This document shows positions 14,325-22,174 of a stretch of 40,197 nucleotides of DNA, piece by piece. Each line of letters starts with the position of its first letter. The first letter of the stretch is position 1. The notes beneath the pieces are model-generated. The model saw only the letters and a list, made by a program, of their open reading frames with translations. It had not been told where the DNA came from and did no database searches. The position numbers were made by a program, and so were the translations under genes. The DNA is from an uncultured Eubacteriales bacterium (GTDB taxonomy: Bacteria; Bacillota; Clostridia; Oscillospirales; Oscillospiraceae). Location of the stretch: contig CABRZO010000002.1 in NCBI GenBank assembly GCA_902475455.1, positions 1-40,197 of the forward strand, read 5' to 3'.

Positions 14325-14608
14325 CAGACTGTCGAAAAAGCGAATGCTTGTGCAAGAGCGCCAGATTACTTTGCAGAAAGCAAAAGCCCTCGGCAGAGTT
14401 TTGCCGCCCGCAGGAGGCAAAATCAAATCAGATTTTGTTTTTTCCGGGGACATGTGCCTCGGAAAAAACACTGCTCAGGCCGCAAACGTGCGAGCGCAGC
14501 GAGTGCGCTGCGGCGGCCTGCATCCCCTCTAAAAAATGCTTGCATTTTTTAGAAGCGTGTCGACTTTGCCGACACGCTGGACCGCCGTCGGCTGCTGCCG
14601 GCGGCGGT
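14297..14608 (+). ncRNA. Candidate structured RNA element, copy A
   Basis: Occupies most of the gene-free stretch 14185-14636. Ordered hairpins on the plus strand: bracket X (14297-14324); H1 14399-14422 with CCGCAG in the loop; H2 14438-14468 (TTTTTT-CCGGGG, loop ACATGTG, CCTCGG-AAAAAA); H3 outer stem CAGGCCGC/GCGGCCTG (14476-14483/14513-14520) with an inner 6-bp stem; H4 14528-14553; H5 near 14555-14577; bracket X' (14581-14608), identical to X but for one base. The same order and linkers occur at 21791-22067 with different but still paired stems. Where pairing is imperfect it is G-U on the plus strand (H2, X'), favouring plus-strand RNA. No promoter was identified and no Ts follow X'. I do not recognise the class. 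Confidence 0.5.
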
Positions 14609-14636
14609 GCAATGGAAAGGGATAGGCTGAGCCCTG

Positions 14637-15815
14637 TCAGGCTTCCACCAACATCAGACAGCCGTCTTTGTCATAGCGCAGCAGCTGCATCTCCATTTTC
14701 TGATTTTGGGCGATCTCCTCCATCTTGATCTGCTCGGTGACGGAGGCCACAAAGGTGTAGGCCACGCCGTGCTTTTTGGCCCGGCCGGTGCGGCCAATCC
14801 GGTGGACATAATATTCCTGCTCGTCGGGTACGTCGTAGTTGAACACCACGTCCACGTCGTCGATGTCCAGCCCCCGGGCCGCCACATCGGTGGCCACCAG
14901 TACCCGGAGCTTGCCCTCCCGGAAGGTCTGCAGGGTCTTTTCCCGGTTCTTCTGGGGGATGTCTCCGTGGATGGGGGCGCAGGAGATGCCCCGCATCTGA
15001 AGCAGCGCCGCCAACCGGTCGGTCATGTTCTTGGTGTTGCAGAAGGCGATGGCCCGCTCATAGCCGCCGTTTTTCAGCAGGGCCACCATGGTGGGCAGCT
15101 TCTGCTCCCGGGTGTCCAGATCAATGCGGTATTGCTGGATGTCGGGGCGGTTTTCCTCCACCGGCCGGACGGTGATCTCCACCGGGTCCCGCTGATACAC
15201 CCAGGAGATGTCCATGACCTCCCGGGAGATGGTGGCGGAGAACAGACCCAGGTTTTTCCGCTGGGGCATCATGTCCAGAATCCGGGTGACTTCCTCAATA
15301 AAGCCCATGTCCAGCATCCGGTCCGCCTCGTCCAGCACCACGGTCTCCACCTTGTTCAGCTTGACGGTGCGGCGCTTGATGTGGTCCATGAGCCGCCCCG
15401 GGGTGGCCACCACGATCTGGGGCTTCTTCTTGAGTTGGTTGATCTGCTTGTCGATGGGCTGGCCGCCGTAGAGGCACACCGCCCGGACCCCCTCCTTGTG
15501 GCTGCACAGCACCCGCACTTCGTCCACAATCTGGATGGCCAGTTCCCGGGTGGGGGCCAGCACCAGGGCCAGGATGTCGGTGGACTCGGGATCGATGTGC
15601 TCCACAATGGGAATGCCGAAGGCAAAGGTCTTGCCGGTGCCGGTGGGGGCCTTGGCCACCACATCCTTCCACTCCAGCAGGCTGGGGATGCTGCCCCCCT
15701 GCACCGGGGTGGCCATCACATAGCCCTTATCCTCCAGGGCCTGCATCACCTGGGGGGAGAGGCCCAGGCTGTCATATCGGATCGTCTCTTCAACTTCTAC
15801 GCCGTTGATTTCCAT
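14637..15815 (-). CDS. DEAD-box ATP-dependent RNA helicase
   Basis: A compact 392-residue DEAD-box helicase with both RecA domains and almost no extension. Motifs in order: Q motif ATPVQGGSIP (35-44), Walker A APTGTGKT (56-63), PTRELA (89-94), TPGR (138-141), DEAD (162-165), SAT (193-195), then in domain two the ARGLDIDDVDVV and HRIGRTGRAKK motifs. It remodels RNA duplexes in the cytoplasm, typically for ribosome assembly or mRNA decay; which of the CshA/DeaD/DbpA roles applies cannot be set by eye, and the lack of a C-terminal RNA-binding domain argues against DbpA. The start at 15815 follows AAGGAATT. It stands alone, with element A directly downstream. Confidence 0.95.
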   Translation of the reverse strand: MEINGVEVEETIRYDSLGLSPQVMQALEDKGYVMATPVQGGSIPSLLEWKDVVAKAPTGTGKTFAFGIPIVEHIDPESTDILALVLAPTRELAIQIVDEVRVLCSHKEGVRAVCLYGGQPIDKQINQLKKKPQIVVATPGRLMDHIKRRTVKLNKVETVVLDEADRMLDMGFIEEVTRILDMMPQRKNLGLFSATISREVMDISWVYQRDPVEITVRPVEENRPDIQQYRIDLDTREQKLPTMVALLKNGGYERAIAFCNTKNMTDRLAALLQMRGISCAPIHGDIPQKNREKTLQTFREGKLRVLVATDVAARGLDIDDVDVVFNYDVPDEQEYYVHRIGRTGRAKKHGVAYTFVASVTEQIKMEEIAQNQKMEMQLLRYDKDGCLMLVEA

Positions 15816-15967
15816 ATTGCTCCGAATTCCTTTCTATATTACGGTACAATCTGTTTTAGTTTAGCACAAAGGGCCCGGGGATGCAAGCACCGGCGGGAAA
15901 AGGGTGGGAAAGGGAGATTTGGGGCCGAATGGAATATGATTTAATGGAATTCTAATCCTAGAAACCC

Positions 15968-15996
15968 TTCCAAGGGCGAAGAAAATCATGTATAAT
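15968..15996 (+). promoter_or_regulatory. Probable promoter of the MATE exporter gene
   Basis: Perfect -10 TATAAT (15991-15996) with a 17-nt spacer to TTCCAA (15968-15973); start codon 30 nt downstream. Confidence 0.65.
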
Positions 15997-16026
15997 AGGG
16001 GCGTATTGTAGGAAAGGAAGACCCAA

Positions 16027-17358
16027 ATGCCAACCCAAACCGACCTGACCCAAGGGGATGTCCGGCGCCAGCTGATCGAATATTCCCTGCCGATCATCGC
16101 CACCACCGTGATGCAGACCGTCTATTCCCTGGTGGATCTGATGGTGGTCAGCCATCTGATGGGCTCTGCCGGAGCCTCCGGCGTCTCCAACAGCGCCCAG
16201 ATCGTGCTGCTGCTCACCAATGTGGCGGTGGGATTGGCCAACGGCGGCAATATTTTGGTCAGCCAGTATTTCGGCGCCCGGGACAAGACCAGCCAGGAGC
16301 GGGTCACCGGCAGCTTTATCACCCTGTTTGTGCTGGTGGGATTGCTGGCGGCGGCGGGAACCTTTGCCCTGGCGGGCCCCATGATCCGGGCCATTCAGGC
16401 CCCGGCCTATCAGGAGGCGGTGTCCTACCTCCGGGTGGCGGCGCTGGGTATGGTCTTTGTCTTTTTCTATAACTGCCTGGCCTCGGTGCTCCGGGCGGTG
16501 GGCAACTCCAAGCAGCCCATGCGGATCATTCTGTATACTTGTGTATTAAATGTGGTGCTGGACCTGCTCTTCGTGGGTCCGCTGGGGATGGGCACCGCCG
16601 GGGCCGCCCTGGCCACGGTGCTCTCCCAGGGGTTGTCCTGCGGCCTGGCTCTGGGCTATCTGCTCCGGCACCGGGATATTTTCTCCTTCCGGCCCGCCCT
16701 GCTTCGGATGCGGGGGAAGGATGTGGCGGGCATCCTGAAATTGGGGGTGCCCTGTGCGGTGCAGATGACGGTGGCGGGCATCAGCTGGCTGACCGTCACA
16801 TTCCTGGTCAACCGCTACGGGGTGGACTGCTCTGCCGCCTCGGCCTATGCCGCAAAGGTAAAGGACTTGTCCATGATGTTCATCACCGCCCTGGTCAACG
16901 CCGCCTCGGTGATGATCGCCCAAACCCTGGGGGCCGGTAAATTTGACCGGGCGGGTCAGGTGCTGCGGGAGGCCATGAAGCTGTCGGTGCTGATCTCGGC
17001 GGTGCTGGTGCTGCTGGTGGAGTTGGCCGCTCCGCTGTTGGCCCGGATCTTTACCAATGATCCGGAGGTCATCCGCATTGCGGCTCTGAATATGCGCATC
17101 GAGATCCTGGGGCAAATGTTCTATGCCGTTTTCTTGATTTACCACGCCATGATGATCGGAGCGGGGGATACCTGGATGGCCCTGGTCTCCTCCTTTATCA
17201 ACTGTATTTTGTTCCGCATCATCCTCTGTGCGATTTTTAATTCTATCTGGGGTCTGACGGGAATTTTTGTGGCCTGCGCCATCGCCCCCGCCAGCTCCAT
17301 TCCGGTGGGGCTCTGCTATCTGCGCAGCAACCACTGGCGAAGATCCATTACCTGCTGA
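16027..17358 (+). CDS. MATE family efflux transporter (first of two)
   Basis: Multidrug/toxin exporter of the MatE superfamily, 443 residues with about 12 transmembrane helices in two six-helix halves, driven by Na+ or H+. The N-terminus DVRRQLIEYSLPIIATTVMQTVYSLVDLM and the segment VGLANGGNILVSQYFGARD (about residues 70-88) are classic for the NorM/DinF-like clostridial branch; the second MatE repeat begins at ILKLGVPCAVQMTVAGISW. The substrate cannot be told from sequence. GGAAAGGAAG precedes ATG 16027. The next gene begins 16 nt after its stop, so the two are probably co-transcribed although unrelated in function. Confidence 0.93.
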   Translation: MPTQTDLTQGDVRRQLIEYSLPIIATTVMQTVYSLVDLMVVSHLMGSAGASGVSNSAQIVLLLTNVAVGLANGGNILVSQYFGARDKTSQERVTGSFITLFVLVGLLAAAGTFALAGPMIRAIQAPAYQEAVSYLRVAALGMVFVFFYNCLASVLRAVGNSKQPMRIILYTCVLNVVLDLLFVGPLGMGTAGAALATVLSQGLSCGLALGYLLRHRDIFSFRPALLRMRGKDVAGILKLGVPCAVQMTVAGISWLTVTFLVNRYGVDCSAASAYAAKVKDLSMMFITALVNAASVMIAQTLGAGKFDRAGQVLREAMKLSVLISAVLVLLVELAAPLLARIFTNDPEVIRIAALNMRIEILGQMFYAVFLIYHAMMIGAGDTWMALVSSFINCILFRIILCAIFNSIWGLTGIFVACAIAPASSIPVGLCYLRSNHWRRSITC

Positions 17359-17373
17359 CGGGAGGAAGGCCTT

Positions 17374-18642
17374 ATGGCTAACTATAAGAATAAAAAATCC
17401 GGTATTCCCTGGTGGGCCATTGTGGTCTGCTTTTGCTGCGGACTGTGGCCTGTGGGCATTGTGCTGCTGATCTATAAATTGGGCAAGGAGAGCGGAGCTT
17501 TCTCCAGCTCCAGCTCCAGAAGCCAGCCCCGGGATGAGTATGGCCGCTTTGTCAGCCAGCAGCCCCCCCGGCCGGAGGGTGATCCCTACCGCACGGTGAA
17601 GGAGGACTCCGAGAGCTATCGCCAGCAGAAGCAGACCGCCAAGTCTGCCACCGCCAGCCGGCCCAAGGCTTCCACCACTGCCACCACCGGCTATTCCACG
17701 GCCCAGGCCGGCCGGGGCAACGTAAATGGCCGGATGAAGCGCCAGGGCAACAAGCTCAAAAACGCCAAGCTGCTCACCATCATCGGCGCGGCGGTCATGG
17801 GCATATTCGGTTTTTCCAGCATCATGGCCTTTGCCGACAGCTTCAGCTACCTCTTCTATGAGCCCCTGTGGCTGCTGGAGGATGTGCTCCCCCTGTTCAT
17901 CTTCACCGGTGTGGGCGCCGGCCTGTTCACCATGGGCCGGGTCAAGCAGAGCCAGGCCCGGCGGTACCGCCGCTATGTGACTTTAATCGGGGAGCAGAAC
18001 GAGGTGTCCATTTCCGCTCTGGCGGCGGCCTATCCCGCCAAGCGGGACGCCTGCTGCACCACCCTGGAGAACATGATCGAGGACGGTATCCTGGGAGACG
18101 GGGCCTATCTGGACTACGGCCGGGATGTGCTGGTGCTGGACGGCCAGGGGGTCAGGGCCCAGGCACCCAAGCAGGAGAAGAAAAAGAAGGGCACCCCCGA
18201 GACCGATATCGGGGAGGAGAACGCCCTGCTGCGGCAGATCCGGGAGGTCAATGACGCCATTGAAAATCCCGAGATGTCCCGGAAAATTGACCGGATCGGG
18301 GAGATTACCGAGCGGATTCTGGAGTTCCAGAAGGAGCACCCGGACAAGGCCGGCGGGCTGCGGAAGTTCCTGAACTATTACTTACCTACCACCCTGAAGA
18401 TTCTGAACTCCTACGCGGAGCTGGAGAAGCAGGGGGTGGAGGGCGAGAATATCGCCGCCACCAAACAGCGCATTGAAAACATGATGGACATGGTGGTGGA
18501 GGGCTTTGAGCGCCAGCTGGATAAGCTCTTCGCCGGAGACATGCTGGATATTGCCGCCGACATCACGGTGATGGAACAGATGATGCAGGGGGACGGCCTC
18601 TTTGACGGGGACGACGACGGCATGGGCCTGGGAGGCCACTGA
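17374..18642 (+). CDS. XpaC-family (5-bromo-4-chloroindolyl phosphate hydrolysis) membrane protein
   Basis: A 422-residue protein. Order: a hydrophobic helix (about 11-35), a Ser/Thr/Gln-rich linker (40-120), two more hydrophobic helices (about 133-153 and 170-188), a winged-helix-like segment (VTLIGEQNEVSISALAAAYP, then TTLENMIEDGIL), a Lys-rich hinge, and a helical C-terminal domain of the XpaC/halogenated-indolyl-phosphate family (PF10112): LLRQIREVNDAIENPEMSRK, FLNYYLPTTLKILNSYAELE and a final DMLDIAADITVMEQMMQ. The family name comes from an old screen; the true role is unknown. In many Firmicutes XpaC lies beside a TelA-like protein; none is present here. Start codon ATG 17374 behind GGAGGAAGG. 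Confidence 0.82.
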   Translation: MANYKNKKSGIPWWAIVVCFCCGLWPVGIVLLIYKLGKESGAFSSSSSRSQPRDEYGRFVSQQPPRPEGDPYRTVKEDSESYRQQKQTAKSATASRPKASTTATTGYSTAQAGRGNVNGRMKRQGNKLKNAKLLTIIGAAVMGIFGFSSIMAFADSFSYLFYEPLWLLEDVLPLFIFTGVGAGLFTMGRVKQSQARRYRRYVTLIGEQNEVSISALAAAYPAKRDACCTTLENMIEDGILGDGAYLDYGRDVLVLDGQGVRAQAPKQEKKKKGTPETDIGEENALLRQIREVNDAIENPEMSRKIDRIGEITERILEFQKEHPDKAGGLRKFLNYYLPTTLKILNSYAELEKQGVEGENIAATKQRIENMMDMVVEGFERQLDKLFAGDMLDIAADITVMEQMMQGDGLFDGDDDGMGLGGH

Positions 18643-18676
18643 TCCACAGACGTTTTGACAGAAAGGGCGGAGGCCT

Positions 18677-19600
18677 GTGCGGCACCTTTTTATCCTCAAT
18701 CCCGCCGCGGGAAAACATATGGATGTGGCGGGGATCACCAAAGAAATCAATGAACTCATGGCTGCTCAGGCCGACCCCTGGGCGGTCATGACCACAAAGG
18801 GCCCCGGAGACGCCGAGGCCCTTTCCCGTATGTGGGCGGAGCGGGACCAGGACCAGCTGCGGGTGTACGCCCTGGGGGGAGACGGCACCCTGAACGAGGT
18901 GGTCAACGGAGTGGCGGGCTTCGACCATGTGGCAGTGGGCTGCTGCCCCCTGGGCTCCGGCAACGACTTCGTGAAAACCTTCGGCAAGTCGGACTGGCGG
19001 TTCCGGGATCTGTCCGCCCTGGTGACGGCCGTACCCCACACCCTGGATCTGATCGACTGCAACGGGCGGCTGGCCATCAACATCTGCTCCGTGGGCTTTG
19101 ACGCCCGGATCGGCCTGGGGATGGCGGACTATAAGCGGCTGCCCCTGGTCACCGGCCGGGGGGCCTATCTGCTCAGCCTGGTGTCCAACACCGTCAAGGG
19201 TATCCACCGGCCCTATGAGCTGGAGCTGGACGGGGAGAAGATGCAGGGTAATTACACGCTGATCTGCGCCTGTAACGGCCAGTGGTACGGCGGCAGCTTT
19301 CACCCCTCTCCCGACGCGGTCCCCGATGACGGATTATTGGATTTTGTCATCGTCAAAGGGGTCAGCCGTCTGACGGTGGCCAACCTGGTGGGCAAGTACG
19401 CATCGGGCCGGGGAAAGGAGTACCCGGATCTGATCCTGGTGCGCCGGGGCAAGTGCCTCAAGGTCAAATGCGACCGGATGAGCATGGTGAATCTGGACGG
19501 GGAACGGCTGGATGCGGATTCGCTCTCTTTCTCCCTGTCTGCTAAAAAAATCCGCTTCCTGGTGCCCGAGGGCGCCGGCTGGGAAGGAATGAAAATTTGA
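18677..19600 (+). CDS. Diacylglycerol kinase-family lipid kinase (YegS/BmrU type)
   Basis: A 307-residue lipid kinase of the DagK catalytic family, acting at the cytoplasmic membrane face on diacylglycerol or a related lipid. Motifs: FILNPAAGK at the N-terminus, GGDGTLNEVVNGV (nucleotide loop), CCPLGSGNDFVKTFG, and the C-terminal half GKYASGRGKEYPDLILV and VNLDGERLDADSLSF typical of the family. The start is GTG 18677 behind GGCGGAGG; no earlier ATG fits. It follows the XpaC gene by 34 nt in the same direction and ends before the groES terminator-promoter region, making it the likely last gene of the 16027-19600 unit. DgkB versus other YegS-type roles cannot be separated by eye. Confidence 0.9.
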   Translation: MRHLFILNPAAGKHMDVAGITKEINELMAAQADPWAVMTTKGPGDAEALSRMWAERDQDQLRVYALGGDGTLNEVVNGVAGFDHVAVGCCPLGSGNDFVKTFGKSDWRFRDLSALVTAVPHTLDLIDCNGRLAINICSVGFDARIGLGMADYKRLPLVTGRGAYLLSLVSNTVKGIHRPYELELDGEKMQGNYTLICACNGQWYGGSFHPSPDAVPDDGLLDFVIVKGVSRLTVANLVGKYASGRGKEYPDLILVRRGKCLKVKCDRMSMVNLDGERLDADSLSFSLSAKKIRFLVPEGAGWEGMKI

Positions 19601-19689
19601 AAACCGGAGCATTTGCGTGAAATAAAGCAAAAAACGGTGAAAACAGCTGGCTGGATCAAAATAAAAAGTTGAATTAACAGAAAATTCAT

Positions 19690-19723
19690 AAAACAAGACT
19701 TGCCATCTGGCCGGTCTTGTTTT
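19690..19723 (+). terminator. Terminator hairpin overlapping the groES promoter
   Basis: 10-bp stem AAAACAAGAC (19690-19699) with GTCTTGTTTT (19714-19723), followed by ATTATATA. It ends the lipid kinase transcript, and its loop and 3' arm contain the -35 and spacer of the groESL promoter. Confidence 0.75.
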
Positions 19724-19728
19724 ATTAT
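19700..19728 (+). promoter_or_regulatory. groESL sigma-A promoter
   Basis: -35 TTGCCA (19700-19705), 17-nt spacer, -10 TATTAT (19723-19728). The CIRCE operator begins 10 nt downstream of the -10, as usual for HrcA-controlled operons. Confidence 0.8.
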
Positions 19729-19738
19729 ATAGGCGTGG

Positions 19739-19765
19739 TTGGCACTCGGAAGTTTTGAGTGCTAA
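19739..19765 (+). promoter_or_regulatory. CIRCE operator (HrcA binding site)
   Basis: TTGGCACTC (19739-19747), 9-nt spacer, GAGTGCTAA (19757-19765). This is the TTAGCACTC-N9-GAGTGCTAA consensus with a single A-to-G change in the left arm. It predicts HrcA repression of groESL relieved by heat or unfolded protein. Confidence 0.97.
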
Positions 19766-19817
19766 AACCGAACTGAAGTTGTTATCAAACATATCTGATA
19801 TAAGGAGGAACCAACCT

Positions 19818-20102
19818 ATGAAACTCAAACCCCTGTCTGACCGTGTTGTCATCAAGCAGGTCGAGGCGGAAGAGACCACCAAGGGCGGCATCATTCTGAC
19901 CGGCTCTGCCAAGGAGAAGCCTGAAATGTACACTGTGGTGGCCGTGGGCCCCGGCGGTGTGGTGAACGGAGAGAAGGTCGAGATGACCGTCAAGGTGGGC
20001 GACACCGTCCTCACCGGCAAGTATTCCGGCACCCAGGTGAAGGTGGACGGCGAAGAGCTGACCATCGTCCGTCAGGATGACATCCTGGCCATTGTGGACT
20101 AA
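19818..20102 (+). CDS. groES: Co-chaperonin GroES
   Basis: The 94-residue lid of the GroEL chaperonin. It starts MKLKPLSDRVVIKQVEAEE with the mobile loop at TTKGGIILTGSAKEKPEM (about residues 20-37) and ends with DGEELTIVRQDDILAIVD. ATG 19818 is set by AAGGAGGAA 7 nt upstream; the frame is open further upstream, but that lies in the CIRCE leader. First gene of the groES-groEL operon, 27 nt ahead of groEL. Confidence 0.98.
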   Translation: MKLKPLSDRVVIKQVEAEETTKGGIILTGSAKEKPEMYTVVAVGPGGVVNGEKVEMTVKVGDTVLTGKYSGTQVKVDGEELTIVRQDDILAIVD

Positions 20103-20129
20103 GTTCGAAGTTAAGGAGGAATTTCCGTT

Positions 20130-21761
20130 ATGTCTAAAATGATTTCTTACGGCGAGGAAGCCCGCCGCGCCCTGGTCAAGGGTGTTGACCAGCTGGCGGA
20201 TACCGTTAAGATCACCATGGGCCCCAAGGGCCGCAACGTGGTGCTGGGCAAGAAGTTCGGCAGCCCCCTGATCACCAACGACGGTGTGACCATCGCCAAG
20301 GAGATCGAGCTGGAGGACCCCTTTGAGGATATGGGCGCCCAGCTGGTGAAGGAAGTCTCCACCAAGACCAACGACGTGGCCGGCGACGGCACCACCACCG
20401 CCACCCTGCTGGCTCAGGCTATCATCCATGAGGGCATGAAGAACCTGGCCGCCGGTGCCAACCCCATGGTGATGAAGAAAGGCATTGCCAAGGCCACCGC
20501 CGCCGCCATCGAGGCCATCAAGGGCAACAGCAAGCCCGTCAACGGCACCGCTGACATCGCCCGTGTCGGCGCCATCTCCTCCGGCGATGACGCCATCGGC
20601 CAGCTGATCGCCGAGGCCATGGAGAAGGTCTCCGCCGACGGTGTTATCACCGTGGAGGAGTCCAAGACCGCTGAGACCTATTCCGAGGTGGTCGAGGGCA
20701 TGCAGTTTGACCGGGGCTATGTGACTCCCTACATGGTCACCGATACCGAGAAGATGGAAGCCGTCCTGGACGATCCTCTGATCCTGATCCACGACAAGAA
20801 GATCTCCAACATCCAGGATCTGCTGCCCCTGCTGGAGCAGGTGGTCAAGATGGGCAAGCCCCTGCTGGTCATCGCTGAGGATGTGGAGGGTGAGGCCCTG
20901 TCCACTCTGATCGTCAACAAGCTGCGGGGCACCCTGAACGTGGTCTGCGTCAAGGCCCCCGGCTTCGGCGACCGCCGCAAGGAGATGCTGGAGGATATCG
21001 CCATCCTGACCAGCGGCACCGTGATCTCCTCCGACATGGGCTATGAGCTCCGGGACGCCACCGTGGCCATGCTGGGCACCGCCCGCCAGGTCAAGGTGAC
21101 CAAGGAGAACACCATCATCGTGGACGGCCATGCCGATCCCGAGGCCCTGAAGGCCCGTGTGGCTCAGATCCGCAACGCCATTGAGACCACCACCTCTGAG
21201 TATGACAAGGAGAAGTACACCGAGCGTCTGGCCAAGCTGGCCGGCGGCGTGGCCGTCATCAAGGTGGGCGCTGCCACCGAGGCCGAGATGAAGGAGAAGC
21301 GTCTGCGCATCGAGGACGCCCTGAACGCCACCCGCGCTGCTGTCGAGGAAGGCATTGTGGCCGGCGGCGGTACCGCCTATGTCAACGCCATCGCCGCCGT
21401 GGAGGCCCTGGTGGCCCAGCTGGAGGGCGACGAGAAGACCGGCGCCAGCATCATTGCCAACGCCCTGACCGCCCCTGTGAAGCAAATTGCCGCCAACGCC
21501 GGCCTGGATGGTTCCGTCATCCTGGATCACATCAAGACCAGCGGCAAGACCGGCTACGGCTTCGACGCCTACAAGGAAGTTTACTGCGACATGATGGATG
21601 CAGGCATCGTGGATCCCACCAAGGTGACCCGCTCCGCTCTGGAGAACGCCTCCTCCATCGCCTCCGTGCTGCTGACCACCGAGTCCCTGGTGGCCGACAA
21701 GCCCCAGCCCCCCGCTGCTCCCGCTGCTCCCGCGGACCCCGGTATGGGCGGCATGTACTAA
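20130..21761 (+). CDS. groEL: Chaperonin GroEL
   Basis: The 543-residue 60-kDa chaperonin forming the double heptameric ring that folds proteins in the cytoplasm using ATP. Conserved segments include MGPKGRNVVLGKKFGSPLIT, NDVAGDGTTTATLLAQAI (ATP-binding Asp near residue 87), the apical domain around YVTPYMVTDTEKMEA, and VGAATEAEMKEKRLRIEDA with the catalytic aspartate near residue 397. The C-terminal tail is short, ending PADPGMGGMY, a GGM-type tail cut to one repeat. A strong AAGGAGGAA lies upstream. The codon set is narrower than in neighbouring genes, fitting high expression. Element B follows directly. Confidence 0.99.
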   Translation: MSKMISYGEEARRALVKGVDQLADTVKITMGPKGRNVVLGKKFGSPLITNDGVTIAKEIELEDPFEDMGAQLVKEVSTKTNDVAGDGTTTATLLAQAIIHEGMKNLAAGANPMVMKKGIAKATAAAIEAIKGNSKPVNGTADIARVGAISSGDDAIGQLIAEAMEKVSADGVITVEESKTAETYSEVVEGMQFDRGYVTPYMVTDTEKMEAVLDDPLILIHDKKISNIQDLLPLLEQVVKMGKPLLVIAEDVEGEALSTLIVNKLRGTLNVVCVKAPGFGDRRKEMLEDIAILTSGTVISSDMGYELRDATVAMLGTARQVKVTKENTIIVDGHADPEALKARVAQIRNAIETTTSEYDKEKYTERLAKLAGGVAVIKVGAATEAEMKEKRLRIEDALNATRAAVEEGIVAGGGTAYVNAIAAVEALVAQLEGDEKTGASIIANALTAPVKQIAANAGLDGSVILDHIKTSGKTGYGFDAYKEVYCDMMDAGIVDPTKVTRSALENASSIASVLLTTESLVADKPQPPAAPAAPADPGMGGMY

Positions 21762-21790
21762 TCCAGGCTCGAAGTTTTAAAGATAGTTCA

Positions 21791-22067
21791 AAAGCGCGCC
21801 TTTCTTTGGAAAGGCGCGCTTTGGTCTTTTGAAAACGATAAGTTTTGGCAGTTTCACAGAATTCCGTCCTCCGCAGAGGACGGAACAAAATCCAATCTCG
21901 TCATTTCCGGGGACATGTGCCTCGGAAATGACCCTTCTCATACAGGACAGGGTGACTTTTGCGCAAGCAATCGAGCCCTGTCCTGTATGCAGCCCCTTTG
22001 TCGGAAAAGGCCTATGGCCTTTTTCGACAAGCTCAGGCGCGCCTTTCTTCGGAAAGGCGCGCCTTTT
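21791..22067 (+). ncRNA. Candidate structured RNA element, copy B
   Basis: Occupies most of the gene-free stretch 21762-22174. Same order as 14297-14608: bracket X (21791-21822); H1 21862-21885 (TTCCGTCCT, loop CCGCAG, AGGACGGAA); H2 21901-21931 (TCATTT-CCGGGG, loop ACATGTG, CCTCGG-AAATGA); H3 TACAGGACAGGG/CCCTGTCCTGTA (21941-21952/21976-21987); linker TGCAGCCCCT; H4 21999-22029, with one G-U pair; then AAGC and bracket X' (22035-22064) with a TTCG tetraloop and TTTT. X and X' share 26 nt with one difference. Relative to copy A the outer part of H2 and all of H1, H3 and H4 differ in sequence yet stay paired. X may also serve as the groEL terminator. Class not recognised. Confidence 0.5.
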
Positions 22068-22174
22068 CTGCCCGCCGGAGAGGGCAGCGGCGGGGTTACC
22101 GAAACAGAGAAAATGTGCTATACTAATTATTTAGAGTTTGAATTGCCACCAGTTCCAGAGGAGATGACGCCGAA

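Noticed and set aside
14297..14608. tRNA, integron attC site, CRISPR repeats or group II intron in element A
   Set aside because: There is no cloverleaf with a TTCGA arm, no integrase or simple attC sites, no regularly spaced identical repeats, and no reverse transcriptase or intron domain V-like hairpin.
19785..21530. Long minus-strand open frame opposite groES-groEL
   Set aside because: Same GC-rich antisense artefact; groESL is unambiguous on the plus strand.
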